In this document: positions 1-6,250 of the stretch, piece after piece
Position numbering within the stretch: position 1 is the first letter of the stretch
Layout of the letters: every line of letters begins with the position of its first letter
Origin: Acidobacteriaceae bacterium
Lineage (GTDB): Bacteria > Acidobacteriota > Terriglobia > Terriglobales > Acidobacteriaceae
Direction: 5' to 3'
NCBI GenBank assembly: GCA_009781125.1
Contig: WQYS01000148.1
Location: 1-6,250, forward strand
Length of the DNA stretch: 6,250 bases
Program-made: the position numbers and the translations under genes
The notes under the pieces: generated by a model
Seen by the model: the letters and a program-made list of their open reading frames with translations, nothing else
Told to the model about the DNA's origin: nothing
Databases searched by the model: none

Positions 1-1556
1 AGGCGCGAGGGCTGCTCTCTGGCTCCGCAGAGCAGCAGCGTCTTGCCCGCCTTGCGCAGGCGATGCGAGAACGTCTCCAGAGCGTGAAGGCCCGTGATGT
101 CCAGCGCCGTCATGTTGCGGATGCGCAGAATCACCACGTCGCCAAACGAGTCGAGTTCGCGGGTAGCTTCGTCCAGCGTCTCGGTCGTGCCGAACAGAAA
201 CGGCCCGTGAATGCGCAGGATGGTGACGTTCGCAGGAATGTCCTTGTCCTGAAGAATGTGCGCCCGTCCCTCCTCCAGATACTGCGGCGTGACCGGCACG
301 ACGGTGGTCGTCTCGGCGATGCGGTAGATGTAGAGCAGCGCGGCCAGCACCATTCCCACGCTCACGGCAACCGTCAGGTCGGCGAATACGGTCAGGGCGA
401 AGGTCACCAGCCAGACCGAGACTCCGGTCTTCGACAGACGCATGGTGGCGATCTCTCTCCACTCGCCCATGTTGTAGGCGACAACAAACAGAACCGCTGC
501 CAGAGTAGCCAGCGGAATATAACGGGCCAAGGGCGCGGCGGCGATCAGGATTGCAAGAACCGTCAGCGCGTGGATCATTCCGGCGACAGGCGTCCGTCCG
601 CCCGAGCGGATGTTAGTCGCCGTGCGCGCGATGGCTCCCGTGGCGGGGATGCCGCCGAACAGCGGCGAGGCGATGTTGGCCACGCCCTGCGCAACCAGCT
701 CCATGTTGGAGTTGTGACGATCGCCGCTCATGCCGTCGGCCACGACCGCCGAGAGCAGGCTCTCGACCGCAGCCAGCAGCGCCACCGTAAAGGCCGAAGG
801 CAGCAGAGGCACAATGTGCTCGGCATGAAAATCCGGTAGAGCAAAGCGCGGAAATCCCTGCGGAATGCCGCCGAACTTGGTGCCGATCGTCTCCACCGGG
901 AGATGAAAGAAGGCGACGGCGCAGGTCGCCAGCAGCAGAGCCACAATCGAGCCGGGCACTCTCCTCGTAACCCGCGGCCACAGCAGAATCACGGCGAGCG
1001 AAGCCGCTCCGATGGCCAGCGTCTGCCAGTGCACGGTGGGCGCGTAGTGAACCAGCATCTTCATGCGCGGCAGAAATTCGCTGGGCACGGCCGGCGTCTT
1101 CAGGCCGAAGAAGTCCTTGATCTGAGTGGAGGCGATCAGCAGAGCAATGCCGTTAGTGAAGCCGATAATCACAGCGCGCGGTATGTAGCGGACGGCCTTG
1201 CCCAGTCCGGTGAATCCCATAATCAACAGCAGGACTCCAGCCATAATCGAGACCAGCGCCAGACCGGCTAGTCCGAACCGGAGCACTATACCGGCGACGA
1301 TGACGACAAAGGCTCCGGTAGGCCCGCCGATCTGGGTGCGCGATCCGCCCAGCGCCGAGACCAGAAACCCGGCCACAATCGCCGTATACAGTCCCGCCTG
1401 CGGAGCGACGCCGCTGGCAATGGCAAAGGCCATCGACATGGGCAGCGCAACCAGTCCCACGGTGAGTCCCGCGATAAGATCCTGCGAGAACTTCTTTGCG
1501 GAGTAATCACGCAAACATTCAATAGAACGGGGAAGCAGCCTCTGATGCGAACTCAC
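1..1556 (-). CDS. SulP-family anion permease with STAS domain (3' end cut off)
   Basis: Inner-membrane transporter of the SulP/SLC26 family, which move anions such as sulfate, bicarbonate or dicarboxylates; the substrate cannot be told here. I translated this frame by hand from 1556 to base 1 and found no stop, giving 518 residues with the C-terminus beyond the window. Family marks are QIGGPTGAF at residues 75-83, VIIGFTNGIAL at 129-139, the helix with ES at 265-266, and ATGAIARTATNIRSG at 305-319. Many hydrophobic helices fill residues about 24-420. A cytoplasmic STAS domain starts near 440 (TILRIHGPFLFG) and contains LDITGLHALE at about 485-494, where T488 sits at the place of the phosphorylated serine in SpoIIAA-type proteins. 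The last few dozen STAS residues are missing. Start: there is no ATG between the in-frame TAA near 1650 and the first membrane segment. The GTG at 1556 has AGGAG eight bases upstream and gives an N-terminus of normal SulP length. The gene lies 102 bases downstream of the tRNA-Glu pair. Confidence 0.93.
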   Translation of the reverse strand, partial: MSSHQRLLPRSIECLRDYSAKKFSQDLIAGLTVGLVALPMSMAFAIASGVAPQAGLYTAIVAGFLVSALGGSRTQIGGPTGAFVVIVAGIVLRFGLAGLALVSIMAGVLLLIMGFTGLGKAVRYIPRAVIIGFTNGIALLIASTQIKDFFGLKTPAVPSEFLPRMKMLVHYAPTVHWQTLAIGAASLAVILLWPRVTRRVPGSIVALLLATCAVAFFHLPVETIGTKFGGIPQGFPRFALPDFHAEHIVPLLPSAFTVALLAAVESLLSAVVADGMSGDRHNSNMELVAQGVANIASPLFGGIPATGAIARTATNIRSGGRTPVAGMIHALTVLAILIAAAPLARYIPLATLAAVLFVVAYNMGEWREIATMRLSKTGVSVWLVTFALTVFADLTVAVSVGMVLAALLYIYRIAETTTVVPVTPQYLEEGRAHILQDKDIPANVTILRIHGPFLFGTTETLDEATRELDSFGDVVILRIRNMTALDITGLHALETFSHRLRKAGKTLLLCGAREQPSR

Positions 1557-1658
1557 CAGGCCGGCTCCTGCGGCTGTGCGCCGTTGTAGCTTTTCGTTCC
1601 AGAAATGAGGAGAAGGGTGCGCCGAGGAAAAACACTCATAGAAACATTAGAGCAGAAC
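1557..1658 (-). other. Spacer between tRNA-Glu(UUC) and the SulP gene
   Basis: These 102 bases hold the SulP ribosome binding site. There is also a possible weak -10 (TCTAAT at 1646-1651, five of six matches), but no -35 hexamer at a proper distance. A run of five T follows without a hairpin in front of it, so I do not call a terminator. SulP may have a weak promoter of its own here or be read through from the tRNA transcript. Confidence 0.4.
1565..1569 (-). promoter_or_regulatory. Ribosome binding site of the SulP gene
   Basis: AGGAG on the minus strand, eight bases before the GTG at 1556. It decides the start, because no ATG is available in the open frame upstream of the first membrane segment. 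Confidence 0.7.
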
Positions 1659-1735
1659 TGGTAGCGCCAACGGGGATCGAACCCGTACTCTCAGCCTTGA
1701 AAGGGCCGCGTGTTAACCATTTACACCATGGCGCC
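1659..1735 (-). tRNA. tRNA-Glu (anticodon UUC)
   Basis: A complete cloverleaf of 77 bases including the encoded CCA at 1659-1661. Acceptor strands GGCGCCA and TGGCGCT pair over seven positions, with a G-U at 1-72. The D stem is GTGT/ACAC. The anticodon stem CGGCC/GGCTG (one G-U) carries loop CTTTCAA, so the anticodon is TTC, reading GAA and GAG. The T arm is ACGGG, loop TTCGATC, CCCGT. Discriminator base is A. It is the second gene of a tandem pair, 32 bases after tRNA-Glu(CUC), and the two are presumably processed from one transcript. Confidence 0.96.
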
Positions 1736-1767
1736 GTTTTGCAGGGAAGGGCCGAAAGCAGTGGAGT

Positions 1768-1844
<77 letters not shown>

Positions 1845-1879
1845 ACTAAGAGCGAATCACCCTCAACTGCGTTCTTATG

Positions 1880-1885
1880 ATTATA
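1880..1885 (-). promoter_or_regulatory. Putative -10 box of the tRNA-Glu pair
   Basis: A perfect TATAAT on the minus strand, 20 bases past the hpnE stop codon and 35 bases before the mature 5' end of tRNA-Glu(CUC). Transcription would begin near 1873, giving a leader of about 29 bases. The sequence 16-18 bases upstream (around TAGTTC, overlapping the hpnE stop) is a poor match to TTGACA, so the promoter is supported mainly by the -10 and its placement in a short AT-rich gap. Confidence 0.5.
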
Positions 1886-1904
1886 GCAGCAAGAAGCTAA
1901 AGAA

Positions 1905-3308
1905 CTACGAAATGAGCAGGCGCATCAGGCCGCTCGCCCGCAGTTCCTGCGCGAGAAACCGGTTCACGTCACCAGCCACCGCTCCTGCGGCGAGGTATCC
2001 GCTGCGGGCCGCGCCTTCCATCGTGGACGGCCATCCGGTTCGGGTCCAGTCGCCTGCCAGATAGAGACCAGTCCAAGGCGTCGTCTGCGCGGGACGCTCA
2101 CGATCAAGACCCGGCGTAACGGAAAATGTCGCGCGAGCCTCTTTCAACACACCGCTCTTCACGAGCTTCGCCTGCTTCACCGACGGGAAAAACATCGCCA
2201 GCTCTTCAAGAGCCGTAGCCAGTATCTTTTCGCGGCCCATCTCCAGTTGTTCGGTAGCGCCTGCAATCACAAGCTCGATATAGCTTCCCTTCTCCGGCGA
2301 GTACCTGCGGATTCGTGACTTGTGAAAGAACCACTCTATCGTTGTGTCGAGCAGCCATGCATGATCGAGATCGGTAATCTCGCGGTCGTACCAGAGCAGA
2401 ATGGACGTAAACGGCGAGTGGATAAACTGCTTGATCTTAGGCCCCAGAACATCCGCAACGGCGTCGCCGTCATCCGGATGAATCGCTGGAAGCAGCCTCT
2501 CAGTCTGCTCGAAGGGCAGCGCCAGGATGACTGCATCCGCCGCGTAGTTATCAGTGGCTGTACTTACGCACCAGCGCTTATCCGGCTGCTGCACGAGCTT
2601 CTCAACCCCGGCGCGGACAAACGTCCGCCCGCCGCAGGACTCGATGTAGCGGACGCCTGCCTCATAAAACTCACTGAGCGGAATTGTAGGAATTCCCAAC
2701 CGTCCACCAGTTGCGGATTTCACAAAAAGCTCATGGAAGACCATGCCTGCATATCGCGTCGAACAGCGCGCCACATGATCGTTCAGCGTCGCCATCAAAA
2801 TCGGGTTCCAGAAGTGACGTATGGCAAGTTCAGTCTGGCGGCTGCGCTTCAGCCACTGCTCGACGCTCTCGGTGTCGTTGGCAGGAAACCCGCGCAGAAA
2901 CTCCATGAGTCCGCGCGCTATCGCCAGCTTGTCCTTCCAGCCAAGCATCGACGCCTTCAAAAAACTCGGAGCGAAGTGCAAAGGAGCAGGCAGGCCACTG
3001 AAAGCAATCGTGCTCGCTCTGCCGCCGGGTTCGAGAAATGTCTGCTTGTCATACCAGCGAACCTTGTCCGCAACGCCTATCTGATTACAGAACTGAATCA
3101 AGTTGGTGCAGCAACCCAGCAGCACATGTTGAAGGTCTACTACCTCTTGTAAAGCCGGATGCTCATAGGAGCATGCGCGGCCGCCAACGTAGGGACGGCG
3201 TTCGAGCAGAGTGACCTCGGCTCCTGCGCCCGCAAGAGCCGCAGCCGCCGCAAGACCGGCAACTCCAGCGCCAACAATAATGACATCGGAGTGGGCCGCG
3301 ACGCTCAC
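1905..3308 (-). CDS. hpnE: Hydroxysqualene dehydroxylase HpnE
   Basis: FAD-dependent enzyme that, by family knowledge, reduces hydroxysqualene to squalene, the third step of the bacterial HpnCDE route to hopanoids. The 467-residue protein is of the amine oxidase/phytoene desaturase type. It has an N-terminal dinucleotide fold DVIIVGAGVAGL at residues 8-19 (GxGxxG 13-18), acidic E36 at the end of the second strand, VGGR at 41-44, and the C-terminal FAD motif GLYLAGDWTRTGWPSTMEGA at 414-433. The central stretch PLSEFYEAGVRYIESCGG (210-227) fits HpnE and related desaturases. Start is GTG at 3308, whose bases overlap the hpnD TGA (GTGA, 3305-3308), with AAGG seven bases upstream; stop is TAG. No terminator hairpin follows before the tRNA genes. 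The gene context with hpnC and hpnD makes HpnE much more likely than a carotenoid desaturase. Confidence 0.93.
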   Translation of the reverse strand: MSVAAHSDVIIVGAGVAGLAAAAALAGAGAEVTLLERRPYVGGRACSYEHPALQEVVDLQHVLLGCCTNLIQFCNQIGVADKVRWYDKQTFLEPGGRASTIAFSGLPAPLHFAPSFLKASMLGWKDKLAIARGLMEFLRGFPANDTESVEQWLKRSRQTELAIRHFWNPILMATLNDHVARCSTRYAGMVFHELFVKSATGGRLGIPTIPLSEFYEAGVRYIESCGGRTFVRAGVEKLVQQPDKRWCVSTATDNYAADAVILALPFEQTERLLPAIHPDDGDAVADVLGPKIKQFIHSPFTSILLWYDREITDLDHAWLLDTTIEWFFHKSRIRRYSPEKGSYIELVIAGATEQLEMGREKILATALEELAMFFPSVKQAKLVKSGVLKEARATFSVTPGLDRERPAQTTPWTGLYLAGDWTRTGWPSTMEGAARSGYLAAGAVAGDVNRFLAQELRASGLMRLLIS

Positions 3309-4210
3309 GCCATCACCTTATTGCTCAGCGCCATGGCTGCGCCTTCGGCGAGAATCCAGAGCTTCTGCGATGTCGGCACGCTGATGCGGCGGGAAAGAAC
3401 ATCGCCGCCAGCGTTCGTAATCTTATGCAAAAGTTCGTTGTAGATGCGAACCAGCACCCAGAGCGCGGCGCGGCTATCGCGGTCAATCAGCGGCAGAAGC
3501 AGCTTCGCCGAACCATAATACTGTTCTGCCTTCGCCGCCAACGTAACCAGCATCGTCCGTTCTCCGGCTGCAATCGGCGCGCCACCAGAAAGAGCCTTGA
3601 TGCGGTCCAGCGTGACGCCATGCTCCCGCAACAGATCGAGTGGCAGATAAACTCTTCCGCGCTCCGCATCTTCCTTGATGTCGCGCAGAATGTTCGTGAG
3701 CTGAAAGGCGATTCCCGTCTCTTCGGCAAGTTTTTCCGCGCGCGGATCGCGATACCCAAAGATGCGGATGCAGACCAGCCCGACGACCGACGCTACTAAA
3801 TAACAATATCGATAAAGCTCATCGAAGGTAGCGCAAGTTTGCATCCCGGAGACCTCCGCAGGCTGAGGCGCAAGATCCATAGATGTTCCCTCAACCAGCT
3901 CTTCGAGTAGAGCATCAGGAATCTCGAAGCGGCGCTGCGTGTCGTTCAATGCAACAAATATGGGATCAGCAGTCGCAGCGCTACCGCGCGCTTGCCGCCA
4001 CTCGTCAAGCCACTGCTGCATGATGACGCGGCGCTCTGCGATCGACACGGATTCTTCGTCCGAAATATCGTCGGCCTTGCGCATGAAGGCATAGACCGCG
4101 CACATGGCGTTTCGCTTGTGCTCGGGGAGAACTCTGAAGGCGTAGTAAAAGTTCTTCGCCTCGCGCCGGGCGATGGACGCACAGACAGCATAGGCCTCGG
4201 CAACCGTCAC
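3305..4210 (-). CDS. hpnD: Presqualene diphosphate synthase HpnD
   Basis: Head-to-head prenyl synthase that, by family knowledge, condenses two farnesyl diphosphates into presqualene diphosphate, the first committed step of the pathway. The 301-residue product matches the squalene/phytoene synthase fold. The first aspartate-rich motif is RKADDISDEE at 44-53 (D47, D48, D51) and the second is QLTNILRDIKEDAERGRVYLP at 170-190 (N173, D177, D181), binding Mg2+ and diphosphate. The open frame extends upstream to 4393, but that extension reads antisense-like arginine-rich sequence inside hpnC and is not homologous in character. The GTG at 4210 gives the natural N-terminus (TVAEAYAVCASIARREAKNFYYAF), overlaps the hpnC TGA by GTGA, and has GAGG eight bases upstream. 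Phytoene synthase activity is the main alternative; pairing with hpnC and hpnE argues against it. Confidence 0.93.
   Translation of the reverse strand: MTVAEAYAVCASIARREAKNFYYAFRVLPEHKRNAMCAVYAFMRKADDISDEESVSIAERRVIMQQWLDEWRQARGSAATADPIFVALNDTQRRFEIPDALLEELVEGTSMDLAPQPAEVSGMQTCATFDELYRYCYLVASVVGLVCIRIFGYRDPRAEKLAEETGIAFQLTNILRDIKEDAERGRVYLPLDLLREHGVTLDRIKALSGGAPIAAGERTMLVTLAAKAEQYYGSAKLLLPLIDRDSRAALWVLVRIYNELLHKITNAGGDVLSRRISVPTSQKLWILAEGAAMALSNKVMA
3314..3319 (-). promoter_or_regulatory. Ribosome binding site of hpnE
   Basis: AAGGTG on the minus strand, five bases before the hpnE GTG and lying inside the last codons of hpnD. Together with the stop-start overlap it supports translational coupling and fixes the hpnE start. 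Confidence 0.65.
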
Positions 4211-5151
4211 CGCTGTGTCCTCATTGCGAACTTGCCGAAGACCGCCGCGGCGAGCAGTTGCAGCTTCTTGAGCTTCGAGACTACGGGACGCCCGCGCAGA
4301 ACGTCGTATTTCTGCGCGGCGATTCCGTCCAGGATGGCGTCGCCGCCTTTGCAGAAAAGTTTCAGCGTAAGCGCAAGATCGCTGTCCACACACTGAGTGA
4401 TGGCCGCTCCTTCGTGGAGCATCTCGCGTGTACGGTCAACAAGGTCTTCGACCATCGCGCCAAAGAGCGGCGTAAAGATGCGGCCTTCGATCTGACCCTC
4501 CTCCACGTCGAAGCGGATCATCGACTCCGCTGGAATATAGCGGCGGCCACGCTCTTTGTCTTCGACCGTATCCTGCCAGAAGTTTGCCAGTTGCAGCGCG
4601 GTGCAGACCTTGTCGGAGAGCAGAGCGATGCGCTCGTCTCTGTAGCCGCATATCCAAAGCACAAGACGCCCTACCGGGTTGGCCGAGTAACGCGAATACT
4701 CCAGCAGTTCCTCCCACGTATCGTACTCGGTCTTCACCTGATCGATCTTGAAGGCGTGCGTTAGATCATGAAAGAGCTGGCGCGGAAGATCGCACTCGCG
4801 AATCGTCTCATGCAAGGCTACAAAGACCGGATGCAGGCTGCGCTGGGGCGCGTCGTAGCACTCGTCGAGCATCGCGTCCCAGGCATCGAGCAGACGCAGA
4901 GCAACGGCACGGTCGCTGACCTCGTCGCCAAGATCGTCGGCCACGCGGCAGTAGGCATAGAGGCTCTCAAAATGCGGACGCACCTTGCGCGGAAGAAGAA
5001 AGGTGGCGACGTGAAAGTTCTCATAGTGAGCCGTTGCCAGATCGCGGCACCAGGCCTGCGCCTCGTCCAGCGTTGGACGCTCGGGCGGCGTCCGGTACTC
5101 CACCGGCGCGCCCGCGAGCGCTTCGGCGGCAGGCAGCGTTGGTTCGCTCAC
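4207..5151 (-). CDS. hpnC: Hydroxysqualene synthase HpnC
   Basis: Squalene/phytoene synthase family member that, by family knowledge, turns presqualene diphosphate into hydroxysqualene, the second step between HpnD and HpnE. The 314-residue product has the first aspartate-rich region YAYCRVADDLGDEV at about 65-78 (D72, D73, D76), ANPVGRLVL at 157-165, and the second region ANFWQDTVEDKERGRRYIP at 189-207 (D194, D198). The FWQD form is typical of HpnC as opposed to the N-I-L-R-D form of HpnD, which lets the two be told apart. The frame is open upstream to an ATG at 5295, but those 48 codons lie inside the dehydrogenase gene. GTG at 5151 is preferred: it overlaps the dehydrogenase TGA by GTGA, matching the two following junctions, and GAGG lies ten bases upstream. 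Stop is TGA, shared with the hpnD start. Confidence 0.92.
   Translation of the reverse strand: MSEPTLPAAEALAGAPVEYRTPPERPTLDEAQAWCRDLATAHYENFHVATFLLPRKVRPHFESLYAYCRVADDLGDEVSDRAVALRLLDAWDAMLDECYDAPQRSLHPVFVALHETIRECDLPRQLFHDLTHAFKIDQVKTEYDTWEELLEYSRYSANPVGRLVLWICGYRDERIALLSDKVCTALQLANFWQDTVEDKERGRRYIPAESMIRFDVEEGQIEGRIFTPLFGAMVEDLVDRTREMLHEGAAITQCVDSDLALTLKLFCKGGDAILDGIAAQKYDVLRGRPVVSKLKKLQLLAAAVFGKFAMRTQR
4219..4222 (-). promoter_or_regulatory. Ribosome binding site of hpnD
   Basis: GAGG on the minus strand, eight bases before the GTG at 4210 and inside the end of hpnC. It supports the 4210 start over the longer frame from 4393. Confidence 0.6.
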
Positions 5152-6230
5152 CTCTTGGCTACCTCGATTCCCTCGGCTCCCGCGGGAAAGACCGCCGTCT
5201 TGATATAGAGCGTTCCCGGCTTGCGGGTCAAGATGCCCTGAAAGAGCTCGGGAACCTGATCGAGCGTAGTTCTGCCCGTGATGATGGCATCGCACCGGAA
5301 GCGTCCGCTGGCGACGAGGTTCAAGGACCTGCGGCAGGCCTCCGGCGTGTGGTGAAAGCTCGACAGTATCTTAATGTCCGAGTAGTGGAGGCGGTCGGTA
5401 TCCACCTGCATCTTAGTGCCGCTGGGCGGGCCTCCGAAGCAGTTAACGACTCCGCCTTTGCGCGCCATATCGACGGCCCACTCCCATGTGGTCTGCGACG
5501 CAGCGGCTTCAATCACAACGTCTGCGCCTCGTCCTCCCGGAGTCAGCGCGCGCGCCGCGGCAATCACATCCTCGACGGCTACGGTGTGAACGACCGTAGA
5601 CGCTCCGAAGAGCTTGGCTGCGGCAATCTGCTCTTCGCGGTCGACGACAGCGATGACATCGACTCCAGCCAGCGAGGCGACATGCATATGCATGAGGCCG
5701 ATGGGACCGGCTCCGATCACGATCATGGAATCGCCAAGCCGCGCGCCGGTCTGCTCGAAGCCGCGCATGACGCAGGCCAGCGGCTCGGTCATCGCGGCGT
5801 GCTCGAAGGGAACCGAGTCCGGAATCCGCAGCGTGTTCTTCTCGACAATGCGGGCCGGAATGCGGATGTACTCGGCATAGGCTCCGTTGTTGAAGAGGAG
5901 GTCTTCGCACAGGTTCTGCTGGCCGTGGCGGCAGAAGAAGCAGGCATCGCATGGCGCTGAGTTCATCGCCACCACGCGGTCGCCCACGCGGAAGCTGGTG
6001 ACGCCCTCGCCGACCTCGCTGACCGTGCCAGCCAGCTCGTGCCCAAAGGGCACCGGAGGCTTCAGCATGCGGGCATGATATCCACGCCGATAGACCTTGA
6101 TGTCGGTTCCGCAGGTGAGCGCTGCTCCGACCTGCACAATGATCTCGCCAGCCGCCGCGCGAGGCGTCGTCACCTGCTCCAGCCGGAGATCCTCCTTACC
6201 GTATAACACTGCTGCCATCATCTGTTTCAT
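5148..6230 (-). CDS. Zinc-dependent medium-chain alcohol dehydrogenase, first gene of the hpnCDE operon
   Basis: NAD(P)-dependent oxidoreductase of the MDR family (sorbitol/threonine dehydrogenase-like), probably cytosolic. The 360-residue length is normal. Catalytic zinc ligands are C40, H64-E65 in the GHE motif, and E149 in TEPLAC. The structural zinc lobe is complete: C94, C97, C100 and C108. The Rossmann fold has VIGAGPIGL at 171-179, and D197 ending the next strand (VVDREE) favours NAD over NADP. Its TGA overlaps the hpnC GTG, so it is translated in step with squalene synthesis genes; a role in hopanoid or isoprenoid alcohol chemistry is an inference only. Its natural substrate is not visible. 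Start: ATG at 6230 is given, but in-frame ATGs at 6221 and 6218 also fit; the family usually starts close to the first beta strand (AAVLYG), and the ribosome binding site is weak for all three. Confidence 0.9.
   Translation of the reverse strand: MKQMMAAVLYGKEDLRLEQVTTPRAAAGEIIVQVGAALTCGTDIKVYRRGYHARMLKPPVPFGHELAGTVSEVGEGVTSFRVGDRVVAMNSAPCDACFFCRHGQQNLCEDLLFNNGAYAEYIRIPARIVEKNTLRIPDSVPFEHAAMTEPLACVMRGFEQTGARLGDSMIVIGAGPIGLMHMHVASLAGVDVIAVVDREEQIAAAKLFGASTVVHTVAVEDVIAAARALTPGGRGADVVIEAAASQTTWEWAVDMARKGGVVNCFGGPPSGTKMQVDTDRLHYSDIKILSSFHHTPEACRRSLNLVASGRFRCDAIITGRTTLDQVPELFQGILTRKPGTLYIKTAVFPAGAEGIEVAKR
5162..5165 (-). promoter_or_regulatory. Likely ribosome binding site of hpnC
   Basis: GAGG on the minus strand, ten bases before the GTG at 5151, inside the end of the dehydrogenase gene. 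A second purine run (AAGAG) abuts the GTG and is too close to serve. The spacing is a little long, so efficient hpnC translation probably relies on ribosomes ending the upstream gene. Confidence 0.45.
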
Positions 6231-6250
6231 TCCGTTCTATTTTCTCACCT
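6231..6250 (-). other. Leader of the dehydrogenase gene at the window edge
   Basis: Twenty bases are visible before the ATG at 6230. They contain AGGTGA 14 bases from that ATG, which is too far for a good ribosome binding site. It could equally be the end of another upstream gene (a TGA is present). Whether the operon begins here or continues upstream cannot be decided. Confidence 0.3.

Noticed and set aside
63..839. Plus-strand open frame of 258 codons opposite the SulP gene
   Set aside because: The product is a run of R, H, Q, D and G typical of reverse reading of membrane protein codons, and the minus strand here codes for a convincing SulP.
1557..1658. Possible terminator or regulatory RNA between the tRNA pair and the SulP gene
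   Set aside because: There is a short T run, but I could find no stable hairpin before it and no known riboswitch pattern.
2322..3152. Plus-strand open frame of 276 codons opposite hpnE
   Set aside because: It is entirely antisense to hpnE, whose FAD motifs are clear. No family motif or good ribosome binding site was seen.
4211..4393. N-terminal extension of hpnD starting at ATG 4393
   Set aside because: The added residues are arginine- and alanine-rich and lie within hpnC in another frame. The GTG at 4210 has a proper ribosome binding site and the same GTGA overlap as its neighbours.
5152..5295. N-terminal extension of hpnC starting at ATG 5295
   Set aside because: The extra 48 codons are inside the dehydrogenase gene and do not look like a squalene synthase N-terminus.
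5034..5960. Plus-strand open frame of 308 codons opposite the dehydrogenase and hpnC
   Set aside because: It lies antisense to two well-supported genes, has an arginine- and glycine-rich low-order composition, and shows no recognisable domain. Such frames are common opposite GC-rich genes.

Overview
The window carries part of a bacterial chromosome whose recognised genes all lie on the minus strand. In transcription order (right to left) they are: a zinc-dependent medium-chain alcohol dehydrogenase, the squalene pathway genes hpnC, hpnD and hpnE, two tandem tRNA-Glu genes, and a SulP-family anion transporter cut off by the left edge. The bases look GC-rich (about 60% by eye). The hopanoid-type squalene genes, the frequent GTG starts and the general protein character suggest a soil or aquatic bacterium. 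Acidobacteriota (Terriglobales-like) is my best guess, but it is an inference from overall resemblance and not a proven assignment.

Region 1905-6230 is a tight operon. Each of its three internal junctions is a 4-base GTGA overlap, in which the GTG start of the next gene shares bases with the TGA stop of the previous one (5148-5151, 4207-4210, 3305-3308). HpnD joins two farnesyl diphosphates into presqualene diphosphate, HpnC converts that to hydroxysqualene, and HpnE reduces hydroxysqualene to squalene. Squalene is the substrate for hopanoid synthesis by squalene-hopene cyclase. No cyclase gene lies in this window; it may be upstream or elsewhere. The dehydrogenase at the head of the operon is intact, with complete catalytic and structural zinc ligands, but its substrate cannot be read from the sequence.

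Region 1659-1844 holds tRNA-Glu(CUC) followed by tRNA-Glu(UUC), 32 bases apart, both with an encoded CCA end. They are near-identical paralogues with compensated stem changes. A perfect TATAAT lies between the hpnE stop and the first tRNA and probably belongs to their promoter.

Region 1-1556 is a SulP transporter with its membrane domain complete and its C-terminal STAS domain truncated by the window edge. There is no gene-free stretch longer than about 105 bases. I saw no CRISPR array, insertion sequence, phage gene or frameshift. The long plus-strand reading frames are antisense shadows. I do not see a clearly new system; the best lead is the translationally coupled dehydrogenase in front of hpnCDE.
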